A stretch of 12,876 nt of DNA from Desulfobulbaceae bacterium. GTDB lineage: Bacteria; Desulfobacterota; Desulfobulbia; Desulfobulbales; Desulfobulbaceae. The notes below the pieces were generated by a model. The model did not search any database and was not told the DNA's origin. It saw nothing but the letters and a program-made list of their open reading frames with translations. Every line of letters starts with the position of its first letter. Position 1 is the stretch's first letter. Positions 6,274 to 12,876 of this stretch are shown in pieces. Where the stretch lies: positions 1 to 12,876 of the forward strand of contig DAOVTM010000062.1 in NCBI GenBank assembly GCA_030633145.1, in the 5' to 3' direction. The position numbers and the translations under genes were made by a program.

Positions 6274-8226
6274 TCACGCCACCCCGGAACCAACAGCAAT
6301 ATCACCAGAAACCGTAGAAAGCACCAGCCGTTCATTCCCCTCACCATCTTTTTCCTTGGCGGCCAGCACCATACCCTGGGAGGTTACGCCCATCAACTTA
6401 GCAGGTTTCAGGTTGGCGACAATAATCACCTTTTTACCCACCAGTTCCTCCGGGGTATAATGTTTGGCAATGCCAGCCACCACGGTTCGTTCTTCCGGAG
6501 CCTTGAGAGTGAGCTTGAGCAGTTTATCCGCCTTCTTTATCTTCTCGGCTGCAATGATCTCAGCCACCCGCAGCTCCACCTTGCCGAACTGTTCAAAGGT
6601 TATCAGTCCCTCCATGTCAACTTCTGGAGCATCTTTTTTCTTCTTCTTTTTCTGCTTTTGGGACTGTTGCTTCTCCTGCTTTCCCTTTTTCTTCTTATCC
6701 AGGCGGGGGAAAAGCTGTTCCCCTTTATTTATCACTGTACCGGCAACCATTTTTCCCCAGCAGCCATCCTCTTGCAGGGTTGCGGCATCCATGAGTTCTT
6801 CCATTCCCAGAGCAGCAGCCATCTTTCCAGCCGCCACCGGCATGACTGGCCCTAAGACCAACGCAAGAATGCGCAAACTATCTGCGAGAAAGTAGAGTAC
6901 CGTGTTCAGCCGACCAGCCTGATCTTCCTCTTTGGCAAGCTCCCAGGGAGCATTGGTGACAATATAGCGGTTCATCATGCCAATCACTCCCCACACCGCC
7001 TGCAACCCCTTATGGAACTCGAACGAGTTCATACACCTGCTGTACTCAGCAATCATCTCCTCCATGGCATCAACAAGCAAGCGGTCTTCCTCAGTAACAC
7101 TTGGCTTGTCAATCTCCGGTACCTTGAAATCTGCATATTTGCCGATCATGGTCAAGACCCTGGAAAAGAGATTCCCCAAATCATTGGCAAGGTCGGAGTT
7201 GCGACGAGCCGTCACTGCTTCGTATGAAAAGGAAGAGTCCAAGCCGAAACTCATCTCCCGCAAGAGAAAATAGCGTACCGTGTCAACCCCGAACTCCTCC
7301 AGCAGTTCACCAGGCCGAACCACGTTGCCAATGGATTTGGACATCTTGGTCTCGTCCACGTTCCAGTAACCATGCACATGGAGCCGCTGATACGGAGCCA
7401 GTCCCATGGCCATGATCATGGTGGGCCAGTAAATGGCATGGGGTTTGAGAATATCCTTGCCTATGACATGCTCTGCCACTGACCAGTACTTGTCAAAATC
7501 CGGCCCATCTGGATATCCAAGACCGGTCAGATAATTAATCAGGGCATCAAACCAGACATAAGTGACAAATTTATCATCAAAGGGCAGCGGTATCCCCCAG
7601 GTCAGGCGGGAAGTCGGGCGGGAAATACAGAGGTCTTCCAACGGCTCGCTGAGAAAGGAGAGTACCTCGTTGCGGTACCGTTCCGGGGTGATATACTCCG
7701 GGTTCTCCTTGATATGTTTGATGAGTGGTTCCTGGTACTTTGACATCCGGAAAAAATAATTCTGCTCTGTGATCTCATCCGGGCTGGTCTGATGATCGGG
7801 ACAGAGTCCATCCACCATCTCTTTTTCAGTCAAAAACCGCTCGCATCCCTTGCAGTAATGGCCGGAATACTCGGAAAAATAGATGTCACCCTGCTCATAC
7901 ACCTTTTGCAGTATTTCCTGCACCACCTTGATATGGTCGGAATCGGTAGTGCGAATGAAGTTATCCGGCTCTATGGACAGCCCCGGCCAGCTCTGGCGGA
8001 AGGTGTCTGAGATACGGTCAACGTATTCACGGGGAGTTACCCCCTCATTATCCGCAGCCTGGACAATCTTTTCACCATGCTCGTCCGTACCGGTCTGGAA
8101 GCGGACATCATCATTGCATAACCTGCGAAATCGGCTATAGGTATCGGCGATGAGCGTGGTATAGGCATGCCCGATGTGAGGCATTGCATTTACATAATAA
8201 ATAGGGGTGGTTATATAGGTTGCCAT
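6274..8226 (-). CDS. metG: Methionyl-tRNA synthetase with C-terminal tRNA-binding domain
   Basis: The 650-aa enzyme charges tRNA-Met with methionine in the cytoplasm. It starts MATYITTPIYYVNAMPHIGHAY with the HIGH signature at 17-20. The KMSKS signature is at 294-298. A zinc-binding insert has C125, C128, C142 and H145 (CKGC ... CPDH), the single-knuckle form. The anticodon-binding helical domain follows to about residue 510. A very lysine-rich linker (about 512-540) then leads to a C-terminal EMAPII/Trbp111-type OB-fold (VDMEGLITFEQFGKVELRVAEI to the end), which aids dimerisation and tRNA binding. The start lies 6 bp after the ricT stop on the same strand, so metG is the last gene of a holB-ricT-metG operon. 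Only a weak AGGAAA-like Shine-Dalgarno sequence is visible, so coupling is likely. Confidence 0.97.
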   Translation of the reverse strand: MATYITTPIYYVNAMPHIGHAYTTLIADTYSRFRRLCNDDVRFQTGTDEHGEKIVQAADNEGVTPREYVDRISDTFRQSWPGLSIEPDNFIRTTDSDHIKVVQEILQKVYEQGDIYFSEYSGHYCKGCERFLTEKEMVDGLCPDHQTSPDEITEQNYFFRMSKYQEPLIKHIKENPEYITPERYRNEVLSFLSEPLEDLCISRPTSRLTWGIPLPFDDKFVTYVWFDALINYLTGLGYPDGPDFDKYWSVAEHVIGKDILKPHAIYWPTMIMAMGLAPYQRLHVHGYWNVDETKMSKSIGNVVRPGELLEEFGVDTVRYFLLREMSFGLDSSFSYEAVTARRNSDLANDLGNLFSRVLTMIGKYADFKVPEIDKPSVTEEDRLLVDAMEEMIAEYSRCMNSFEFHKGLQAVWGVIGMMNRYIVTNAPWELAKEEDQAGRLNTVLYFLADSLRILALVLGPVMPVAAGKMAAALGMEELMDAATLQEDGCWGKMVAGTVINKGEQLFPRLDKKKKGKQEKQQSQKQKKKKKKDAPEVDMEGLITFEQFGKVELRVAEIIAAEKIKKADKLLKLTLKAPEERTVVAGIAKHYTPEELVGKKVIIVANLKPAKLMGVTSQGMVLAAKEKDGEGNERLVLSTVSGDIAVGSGVA

Positions 8227-8232
8227 GGACTA

Positions 8233-9099
8233 TTATTTTCCTGATTTCGGTTTTTTCCCTTTACCCGGCTTGCGGCTTGCGCTGCTAACCAGTTCTGCGG
8301 CCCGCCACTCTTCTTCACTCAAGGTTACATCTCCGGCCTCTCTGCTGACGGCCAGCACCGTTCCCAGCAGGGGGAAAAGTCGGGCGACCCGATAAACTTC
8401 TCCCTCATGCCTGAGCTGACTGCCCGGACGGGGCATGTCCTGCTTGATAGACTTGTAACTTTCGTATTCATACGTCAGGCAGCAGAGCAACCGGTTACAG
8501 ACCCCGGAAATTTTTGCCGGATTCAGGGGCAGATCCTGGGTCTTGGCCATCTTGATGGAGACTGACTCGAATTTCTGCAGATAGGAGGTACAGCACAGTT
8601 CACGACCGCAGGCACCGATGCCGCCGGTCATCTGGGTTTCGTGACGAACGCCTATCTGGCGCATCTCCACTCTGGTGCGGAACTCCTGCACCAATTTTTT
8701 GACCAGCTCCCGGAAATCGACCCGGCTGTCTGCGGTAAAATAAAAGATAATCTTGGAACCGTTAAAGTACCGTTCCACCCGAACCAGCTTCATGGGCAGC
8801 TTGAGAAAATTTATCTGCTGCTGACAAAAACCGGCTGCCTCCTTTTCCAGCACCGGCAGTCGCGCAAACTTGCCCTTTTCTTCCTGGTTGGCAGGTCTGA
8901 GGATATCCCAGGAAAAGCCCCGCTCCATACCCTCCACTGTCACGCCTGCTGCCAAACCGGCAATAAGAGCCGGCTCAGGGAAATGGTCGGTCTCGACCAT
9001 GACGATATCGCCGCTATGCAACGCAGGCTCTTTGGCACGCGCAGTAAACTCCTGTCCCTCTTTACGGAAACGGAGCCGGTAATAATGATTTTCTTCCAT
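8233..9099 (-). CDS. ricT: RicT/YaaT-like PSP1-domain protein
   Basis: This 288-aa protein contains the PSP1 C-terminal domain from about residue 90: PMKLVRVERYFNGSKIIFYFTADSRVDFRELVKKL, then the signature IGVRHETQMTGGIGACGRELCC. Six cysteines fall in two clusters, C164/C169/C170 and C201/C206/C207. In Bacillus RicT such cysteines help bind an Fe-S cluster in the RicAFT (YmcA-YlbF-YaaT) complex that guides RNase Y. In other bacteria the role is less clear. Residues 1 to about 85 are a beta-rich N-terminal part, and the tail is lysine/glycine-rich. An AGAGG Shine-Dalgarno sequence precedes the ATG at 9099. Placement after holB matches the Firmicute holB-yaaT order, a conserved neighbourhood. 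RicA and RicF partners are not in the window. Confidence 0.9.
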   Translation of the reverse strand: MEENHYYRLRFRKEGQEFTARAKEPALHSGDIVMVETDHFPEPALIAGLAAGVTVEGMERGFSWDILRPANQEEKGKFARLPVLEKEAAGFCQQQINFLKLPMKLVRVERYFNGSKIIFYFTADSRVDFRELVKKLVQEFRTRVEMRQIGVRHETQMTGGIGACGRELCCTSYLQKFESVSIKMAKTQDLPLNPAKISGVCNRLLCCLTYEYESYKSIKQDMPRPGSQLRHEGEVYRVARLFPLLGTVLAVSREAGDVTLSEEEWRAAELVSSASRKPGKGKKPKSGK

Positions 9100-9120
9100 C
9101 TATCCTCTCTGGGAAACTCT

Positions 9121-10089
9121 CTATGCAAACAAATCCAGCAACAACACCTCACAGACCAGGACACGGTTGCAGTTTCTCGCAAGCTCCCGGCGGGCAGCAT
9201 CAATAGCATCCACCTTAGCAGAAAGCTGTCCTAAATTCCAGTCTTCTCTTATGAGTACCACTTCTTCACCTGCCGCACAGAGTTGAGCAACCATACTATC
9301 CTTAAAATTGATTGCCAGCAGATCAAAGAGGGTATCCAGTCCATCCTTTAGTTCTGCGGCCCGAGCAGCCAGTGCCAGGGATTGTTCCACGGATTCTGCC
9401 ATACTCAGACCCTGAACCGCCTGTATGGATTGCAGACAGTCGTTGTACAGTGTCAGCACTTCATCACTATGCAGAGACTTTGCCCGCCCCGGACAACCGT
9501 TGGTAAGAGATGCCAGAGTACGAGCCTGTTCAGGGCTGGTTTCAGGAGCAATTTTCCTGATGACCTCGGCAGCATCATCCAGGGACAGGGGGGCAAAAGG
9601 GATCAGTTGACAGCGGGAGGTGATGGTGGGCAGCAGGGGCTGATCATCGGAGGCGGTCAACAGCAGCAGGTTGTCCGGGGGAGGCTCTTCCAGGACTTTG
9701 AGGAGGCTGTTAGCCGCCTCACGTCCCATGGTCTGCATCTCTTCAATAATGACTACCCGCCTGGTGTCCCCGAAAGGAGGAAAGCCAAGGCTCTTTTTCA
9801 GCTCCCGGATCTGATCAATCTTGATGGTTGCGCCCTGGGGCTTGATGCAAAGAAAATCCGGGTGATTGCCTGAAGCAAATTTAACACAGCCGGGGCAATG
9901 ACCGCAGGGACGTTCTTCATCGTTCGACTCACAGAAGAGCCAGGCCGCTGTTGCGTTCGCAGTAAGCCGCTTACCCACTCCTTCCGGGCCGACATAGAGA
10001 TAGCCGTGCGCCAGCCGGTTGCCGGTCAAGGCTCGGCGGAGGAGGGTGAGGGGTTTTTCCTGGCCGATTACCTGTGAGAACATCATCAT
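9121..10089 (-). CDS. holB: DNA polymerase III delta' subunit
   Basis: The 322-aa protein is a clamp-loader AAA+ subunit. It begins FSQVIGQEKPLTLLRRAL, with a Walker A-like loop GPEGVGK at residues 34-40. A zinc module has C53, C62, C65 and C68 (PCGHCPGC). The sensor region KVLEEPPPDNLLLLTA is followed by ITSRCQL, which carries the SRC motif. The C-terminal third, a helical collar, is more divergent. Delta' opens and loads the sliding clamp with delta and tau/gamma. Three ATG codons stand in a row (10089, 10086, 10083), so the exact start is ambiguous within two residues; only a weak GGGA precedes them. The usual upstream neighbour tmk is absent, and a CRISPR remnant begins about 240 bp upstream instead. 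Confidence 0.95.
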   Translation of the reverse strand: MMMFSQVIGQEKPLTLLRRALTGNRLAHGYLYVGPEGVGKRLTANATAAWLFCESNDEERPCGHCPGCVKFASGNHPDFLCIKPQGATIKIDQIRELKKSLGFPPFGDTRRVVIIEEMQTMGREAANSLLKVLEEPPPDNLLLLTASDDQPLLPTITSRCQLIPFAPLSLDDAAEVIRKIAPETSPEQARTLASLTNGCPGRAKSLHSDEVLTLYNDCLQSIQAVQGLSMAESVEQSLALAARAAELKDGLDTLFDLLAINFKDSMVAQLCAAGEEVVLIREDWNLGQLSAKVDAIDAARRELARNCNRVLVCEVLLLDLFA

Positions 10090-10325
10090 TCCCAGGCTCT
10101 GGTACGGATCTTACATTCAGGCAACATTAAATGGGATTCAGCAGACATAGCAGTCTTCATTTTCCGGTTGCGGTTGCAGAGGGTTGCTGTTGTATAGTAT
10201 ATTCAACAACACTGTTTTCTCTCTTTTGCAAAAAACAGACTATAGCTTGTCCGGCTCTGTTTATAAATGTATATTTTAGCGGTAAGTTTTTTTTTCGCCG
10301 AAACTTGAGCTGAAATGGATGGTTA
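10090..10325. other. Intergenic gap between holB and the CRISPR repeat
   Basis: No gene is visible in these 236 bp. The stretch should carry the promoter of holB-ricT-metG, but I cannot assign hexamers securely. A small inverted repeat (TGTTG/CAACA) surrounds an AT-rich TATAGTATATT core near 10188-10208. A run of nine T lies near 10287-10296. No further CRISPR repeat, even a degenerate one, is seen at the expected one-unit distance (about 61 bp) from the repeat at 10326-10354. Confidence 0.6.
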
Positions 10326-10354
10326 CGGTTCATCCCCACGCCTGTGGGGAACAT
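10326..10354 (-). CRISPR. Solitary 29-bp CRISPR repeat, type I-E-like
   Basis: On the - strand this begins ATGTTCCCCAC and ends GTGGGGATGAACCG, with GTTCCCCAC and GTGGGGAT forming the hairpin stem around a short AGGC-type loop. Length and sequence closely follow the I-E consensus (compare E. coli GTGTTCCCCGCG...GGGGATAAACCG). Its direction, reading away from cas2 after a leader-like gap, is that of a leader-proximal repeat. No second copy was found on either side, so this is either an array reduced to one repeat or a stand-alone CRISPR-like RNA unit. Confidence 0.75.
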
Positions 10355-10731
10355 GGATTAGCAATATTGGCATGGTGAAAGTGTCCATAAAATGAAAGAT
10401 GCCAATCTTTGCTTGATGGACAAATTAATCTGTGCTCAACGCCTTGCGGCATCAAAGATATGTTCACCACACAGCCACGAGACCGCTGTGGGTGGGTACT
10501 TCAGGGTGTTGATTCAAGAATGCTTGTAATACAGATGAAGAATAATCAAATTCTACGATAAAACAACATCAAGCACCTGTTCTCTTACCATTTTTCTGAT
10601 TTTATCAACAATCCCAGCTAAAAAGCAGGCAAGAAAATAGTTTTCAGGGATCATCCGTGTGGTACTTGAATGAACGGACAGGGTAAATTTTACAGAATAT
10701 CAAATTTAGGTAAAGGGGTGACCCTGTCGTT
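10355..10731 (-). other. Leader-like non-coding region between cas2 and the CRISPR repeat
   Basis: This 377-bp stretch has the position of a CRISPR leader. It contains three small inverted repeats: AAAGAT-GCCA-ATCTTT at 10395-10410, CACAGC/GCTGTG at 10470-10475 and 10485-10490, and GACAGGGT/ACCCTGTC at 10677-10684 and 10721-10728. The last sits immediately past the cas2 stop and could be a 3' hairpin. I see no clear IHF site and no promoter I would defend. A 33-codon frame (10553-10654, - strand) is noted but not called. Confidence 0.45.
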
Positions 10732-10983
10732 TTATGTTCGACTGTCAATTACCCGGTGCGCACAGCCCCGGCAAAGTCTGATTATCAGCAGGTCATCCTC
10801 ATCTGCAAGAATTTTTTCGATCTCCCAACGGAGTGACTCCATCTGTGTTTTACTGAGGTTAACCAAAAAAATGGACAGTTGAACCTTATTACCCCTGCCT
10901 TTCAACTTTTTATAAACCTTACGCCAGCGTTTGGGATCACGAATATCATAGCAGGCCAGATACCAGTTCTTGCCCGCCCCCAT
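10732..10983 (-). CDS. cas2: CRISPR-associated endonuclease Cas2, apparently intact
   Basis: The 83-aa product from the ATG at 10983 begins MGAGKNWYLACYDIRDPKR, the beta1 strand carrying the conserved Asp of Cas2. RWRKVYKKLKGRGNKVQLSIF and LSKTQMESLRWEIEKIL follow. The end, EDDLLIIRLCRGCAHRV, resembles Cas2 proteins that travel with Cas4-Cas1 fusions. Cas2 dimers bridge Cas1 dimers during spacer capture. I chose 10983 rather than the upstream ATG at 11028 for two reasons. The remnant cas1 frame stops at 10983-10985, giving a TAATG overlap. A GAGG Shine-Dalgarno sequence also lies about 8 bp upstream. The 11028 start would translate cas1 tail sequence out of frame. No inactivating change is visible, yet its partner gene is broken. 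Confidence 0.88.
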   Translation of the reverse strand: MGAGKNWYLACYDIRDPKRWRKVYKKLKGRGNKVQLSIFLVNLSKTQMESLRWEIEKILADEDDLLIIRLCRGCAHRVIDSRT

Positions 10984-12162
10984 TAACGTAACCTCATGGC
11001 AGCGAATAATCCAGACGAGCCTGTCCATTCTTTTTCCAGGAGCCGAGTTTCAAGTTCAATAGTTCGAGCGTAGGATCAACCGTAACAGATCCATTAAATC
11101 CAGTGCCAGGGGGTAAGCCGCAGACCTTGGAGTGTGCATAAATCCAAAGGCAGAGGGTCAAGTCCAACTGCGAGTAAACTGTTCATACAGTCCCGATAGA
11201 GCAGGGCATAGCCAAATGAAAGTAGAGCGGAAAAATGGAGAAAATCATCCTTTTCGAGACGTAGAATACTTGGCAACAGATGAAAGTATATCTCTCCACC
11301 CTTTCCTTCAAAACCACGCAACACGTCAACCTGTTCAACAGAATGGTCAGGGTTTCCAGCCCATTGTTTGGATATGCGGGATAATTTTTTAACTATAGAA
11401 CGGAGAGAATCCAACCCATCCAGCACTTCCTGATTGCGCAGTTTTTTTGTTTTGTCCCGTGTTACCCGGAGAAGATAGCGTAACTGATTCTCAACCTTGG
11501 CCTGTACCAGGCGACAGCAGAGCGTATTTCGTAATTCTTGTTCCTGAAGAGCCTTGAACTGCCGCACCCGCCGTTGTACTCCGCCGGCTCCGGAACTGAA
11601 TGCGCCAACATAAAAGCCGCCCGGTAAACCGTTCCTCTTCCGGCAGGCATACCGGCGCAAGCAAACATGTCCGGCAGAGATATTCGGGAACATCAACCGC
11701 TGGTCGTTCAACTCCTGCACACAGCTCCCCTGCTCTTGCCACCGCAGTTATTACTTCATGTTCTTCTGCCTCTGCAAGGTTTATATCCATACGAATGGTT
11801 TTCTTGTCAGCGTGGTAGCGGATACGAGCCTCGGATATATCTTCTCCGGTATGTTCAGCAAGGAGTAAAGTATAGGCCAGAACCTGTAACCGGTCACTGA
11901 GCCAGGCTTCGTCCCCTTTTTTGGATTTACCTTTTTTATGCTCAAAAACAATCAGGTCACCTGACTTTCGCTTGGCACAGTCGATTTCCCCCCGGATTCC
12001 CAGCCTTTCACTTGCCAGTTCCAGGGAATAGATATCAGACCCCTTGTCAAACATGTCATGCAATCTTCGCCCGGCATAAACATTGGCATTTGCAACCCTG
12101 ATTTCTTCGACATTTTCAAGATAAAACAACCGTTCACAATAAATTATGGCGTGGAGAGCCAT
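10983..12162 (-). pseudogene. Broken cas4-cas1 fusion gene (two internal deletions and a frameshift)
   Basis: The Cas4 part is readable from 12162 to about residue 182. C9 is in YCERLFYLENVEE, with H35, D61 (GEID), E74 and K76 (FEHKKGK) and Q93. CRTC...C (163, 166, 172) completes an Fe-S site. After PEEERFTGR the frame is lost at about 11610-11620, and Cas1 resumes in another frame at GGFYVGAFSSGAGGVQRRVRQ, so most of the Cas1 N-terminal domain is missing. LRGFEGKGG (metal-binding Glu) and ALLSFGYALLYRDC follow. At 11151-11154 an apparent extra CT shifts the frame; the other frame then reads FGFMHTPRSAAYPLALDLMD (His and Asp ligands). Near 11073-11087 a second deletion joins to YARTIELETRLLEKEW...MRLR, whose stop at 10983-10985 overlaps cas2. 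Cas4-Cas1 fusions are typical of type I-G (formerly I-U) and some type V systems. It cannot encode a working Cas1. Confidence 0.88.
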
Positions 12163-12193
12163 AACTCGAAATAGGGGGTATCCGTGGTCTTTT

Positions 12194-12219
12194 CACCCTG
12201 TTGGTACGATTGCAGGGTG
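12194..12219. repeat. Inverted repeat between cas4 and brnA
   Basis: CACCCTG (12194-12200) and CAGGGTG (12213-12219) form a perfect 7-bp stem with a 12-bp loop. On the + strand a T-rich stretch (TCGTTATTTTTGTTTTT) follows, terminator-like in that direction, but no + strand gene ends here. In the - direction no T-run follows. It may separate the brnTA and cas transcripts structurally; function is unclear. Confidence 0.35.
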
Positions 12220-12249
12220 TCGTTATTTTTGTTTTTCACTGGCATTAGA

Positions 12250-12468
12250 CTAATCTGTCCACGATACCTGTGGTTTACGGTGATTCAATGCGCAATCGTG
12301 TAAATACAAATTGATTAAAGTTTGATAGGGAATGTTGTTTTCTTCCGACAATGACTTGAAATAATCGACAGAATCACGGTCAAGTCGTATTGTTACAGGT
12401 TCTTTTAAGTGTTGGACATAAGGATTTTTTTTACCCTTCATTGTTGCAAAGTCATAATGATCTCTCAT
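12250..12468 (-). CDS. brnA: BrnA-family antitoxin
   Basis: This 72-aa protein matches the BrnA antitoxin pattern: KKNPYVQHLKEPVTIRLDRDSVDYFKSLSEE, then NNIPYQTLINLYLHDCALNHRKPQVSW. The VTIRLD strand plus two helices make a ribbon-helix-helix DNA-binding fold used for dimerisation and autorepression. In the BrnTA system the toxin gene comes first and the antitoxin second, and that order holds here. The ATG at 12468 overlaps the TGA of the toxin frame (ATGA), so translation was coupled. The antitoxin has no visible defect although the toxin gene is frameshifted. Confidence 0.93.
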   Translation of the reverse strand: MRDHYDFATMKGKKNPYVQHLKEPVTIRLDRDSVDYFKSLSEENNIPYQTLINLYLHDCALNHRKPQVSWTD

Positions 12469-12760
12469 GGTCTGTTACTCCAATATTCCTGCTCTTCATC
12501 TGTGTCAGCCTTTCTTGCCGAAATTATCCGAACCACTGTTTCTGATTGCCTGTAACAGTGGCATACGACTATAGTTTTAAGCGTAAAGCTTGCGCCGAGT
12601 AAAATATAACGTTCTTCATATTCGGAGTGGTCAGGGTCATAAAACTGAACCGCATACTCATCGTAAAAAACGGTTTTAGCTTCTTCGAAAGAAACGCCAT
12701 GCTTTTTCTGTTCGTTGTATTCTTTTGTTTATCCCACTCAAATGTAAGTTTTTTATACAT
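12465..12760 (-). pseudogene. brnT: BrnT-family toxin gene with a one-base frameshift
   Basis: The gene starts MYKKLTFEWDKQK, the usual BrnT opening. It then needs a frame change within the A-rich tract near 12715-12725. After that the alternative frame reads KHGVSFEEAKTVFYDEYA, then FYDPDHSEYEERYILLGAS, TIVVCHCYR and VRIISARKA, ending EYWSNRP at the TGA 12465-12467. This is a complete BrnT (about 98 aa if one A is restored in CAAAAG). BrnT is a RelE-like ribonuclease toxin, and the conserved His, Arg and Asp residues are all present past the shift. A deletion in a homopolymer could be a real mutation, a sequencing error or a slippage site. As written, translation would give a 63-aa nonsense-tailed product. 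Confidence 0.87.
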
Positions 12761-12806
12761 TCATTGTACCTGTAGATGTAAGGGTAGTCAATTTCATTAT
12801 GATAAA

Positions 12807-12859
12807 CTGGTATCAGGATAACGGGTACCAGTATAAACTTGCAAGAAGATTTGGTACAA
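12807..12859 (-). promoter_or_regulatory. Candidate brnTA promoter and operator
   Basis: On the - strand, TTGTAC (12854-12859) and TATACT (12830-12835) are separated by 18 bp, a reasonable sigma70-type pair. An imperfect inverted repeat lies just downstream and overlaps the -10: CTGGTATC at 12807-12814 with GGTACCAG at 12824-12831 (7 of 8 paired). This arrangement suits autorepression by BrnA. It lies about 70 bp upstream of the brnT start. Confidence 0.45.
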
Positions 12860-12876
12860 TCGTATTGTTATTCGCA

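Noticed and set aside
10157..10354. 65-aa minus-strand reading frame starting MFPTGVGMNR
   Set aside because: The first residues are a translation of the CRISPR repeat itself, a well-known source of false ORFs. The rest shows no protein-like pattern.
10553..10654. 33-codon minus-strand frame (MIPENYFLACFLAGIVDKIRKM...) between cas2 and the repeat
   Set aside because: It has a plausible hydrophobic/charged pattern and the frame stays open a little upstream, but there is no Shine-Dalgarno sequence, no recognised family, and the length is easily reached by chance.
10984..11028. Longer Cas2 start at 11028
   Set aside because: This segment encodes the Cas1 C-terminus (EWTGSSGLFAAMRLR) in another frame, and the TAATG overlap fixes the Cas2 start at 10983.
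11094..11720. 208-aa minus-strand frame as a free-standing gene
   Set aside because: Its first 30 or so residues are out-of-frame Cas4 sequence, and the rest is Cas1 truncated by the frameshift. It is part of the cas4-cas1 pseudogene.

Overview
This 12.9 kb window looks like chromosome from a Gram-negative, anaerobe-like bacterium, plausibly a Desulfobacterota/Desulfobulbales-type genome. That placement is inferred from gene families, the holB-ricT-metG order, a Cas4-Cas1 fusion of Geobacter-like type and the style of dispersed palindromes; no marker here settles the taxonomy. Housekeeping genes dominate, with a mobile or decaying accessory segment at the right end.

Left part, + strand (1-1931): the 3' end of an AI-2E family membrane transporter gene, a SlyD-like FKBP prolyl isomerase, and an unrecognised single-pass anchored protein. 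A cluster of short palindromes (REP-like) fills 2027-2186, between convergent genes.

Middle, - strand (2189-10089), read right to left: holB (DNA polymerase III delta'), ricT (PSP1 family) and metG (methionyl-tRNA synthetase) are tightly packed and look like one operon. Then come a vapBC-type toxin-antitoxin pair with an unusually clear promoter and operator, yggT, a 193-bp MITE, yggU (DUF167), a multi-pass membrane protein with a soluble C-terminal domain, and a triosephosphate isomerase homologue. The isomerase homologue appears to lack its catalytic glutamate. The MITE has perfect 16-bp inverted ends and a perfect 8-bp target duplication, and it sits inside the yggT-yggU pair.

Right part (10090-12876): a decayed CRISPR-Cas adaptation locus. 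One 29-bp I-E-like CRISPR repeat stands alone, then a leader-like region, then an apparently intact cas2, then a cas4-cas1 fusion gene broken by two internal deletions and a frameshift. The original cas1 stop still overlaps the cas2 start (TAATG). Upstream lies a brnTA toxin-antitoxin operon with an intact antitoxin and a one-base frameshift in the toxin. No interference (effector) cas gene is in the window.

I did not find a clearly new multi-gene system. The best leads are the MITE, the step-by-step decay of the Cas4-Cas1 gene beside an intact cas2 and a solitary repeat, and the TIM paralogue without its catalytic base.
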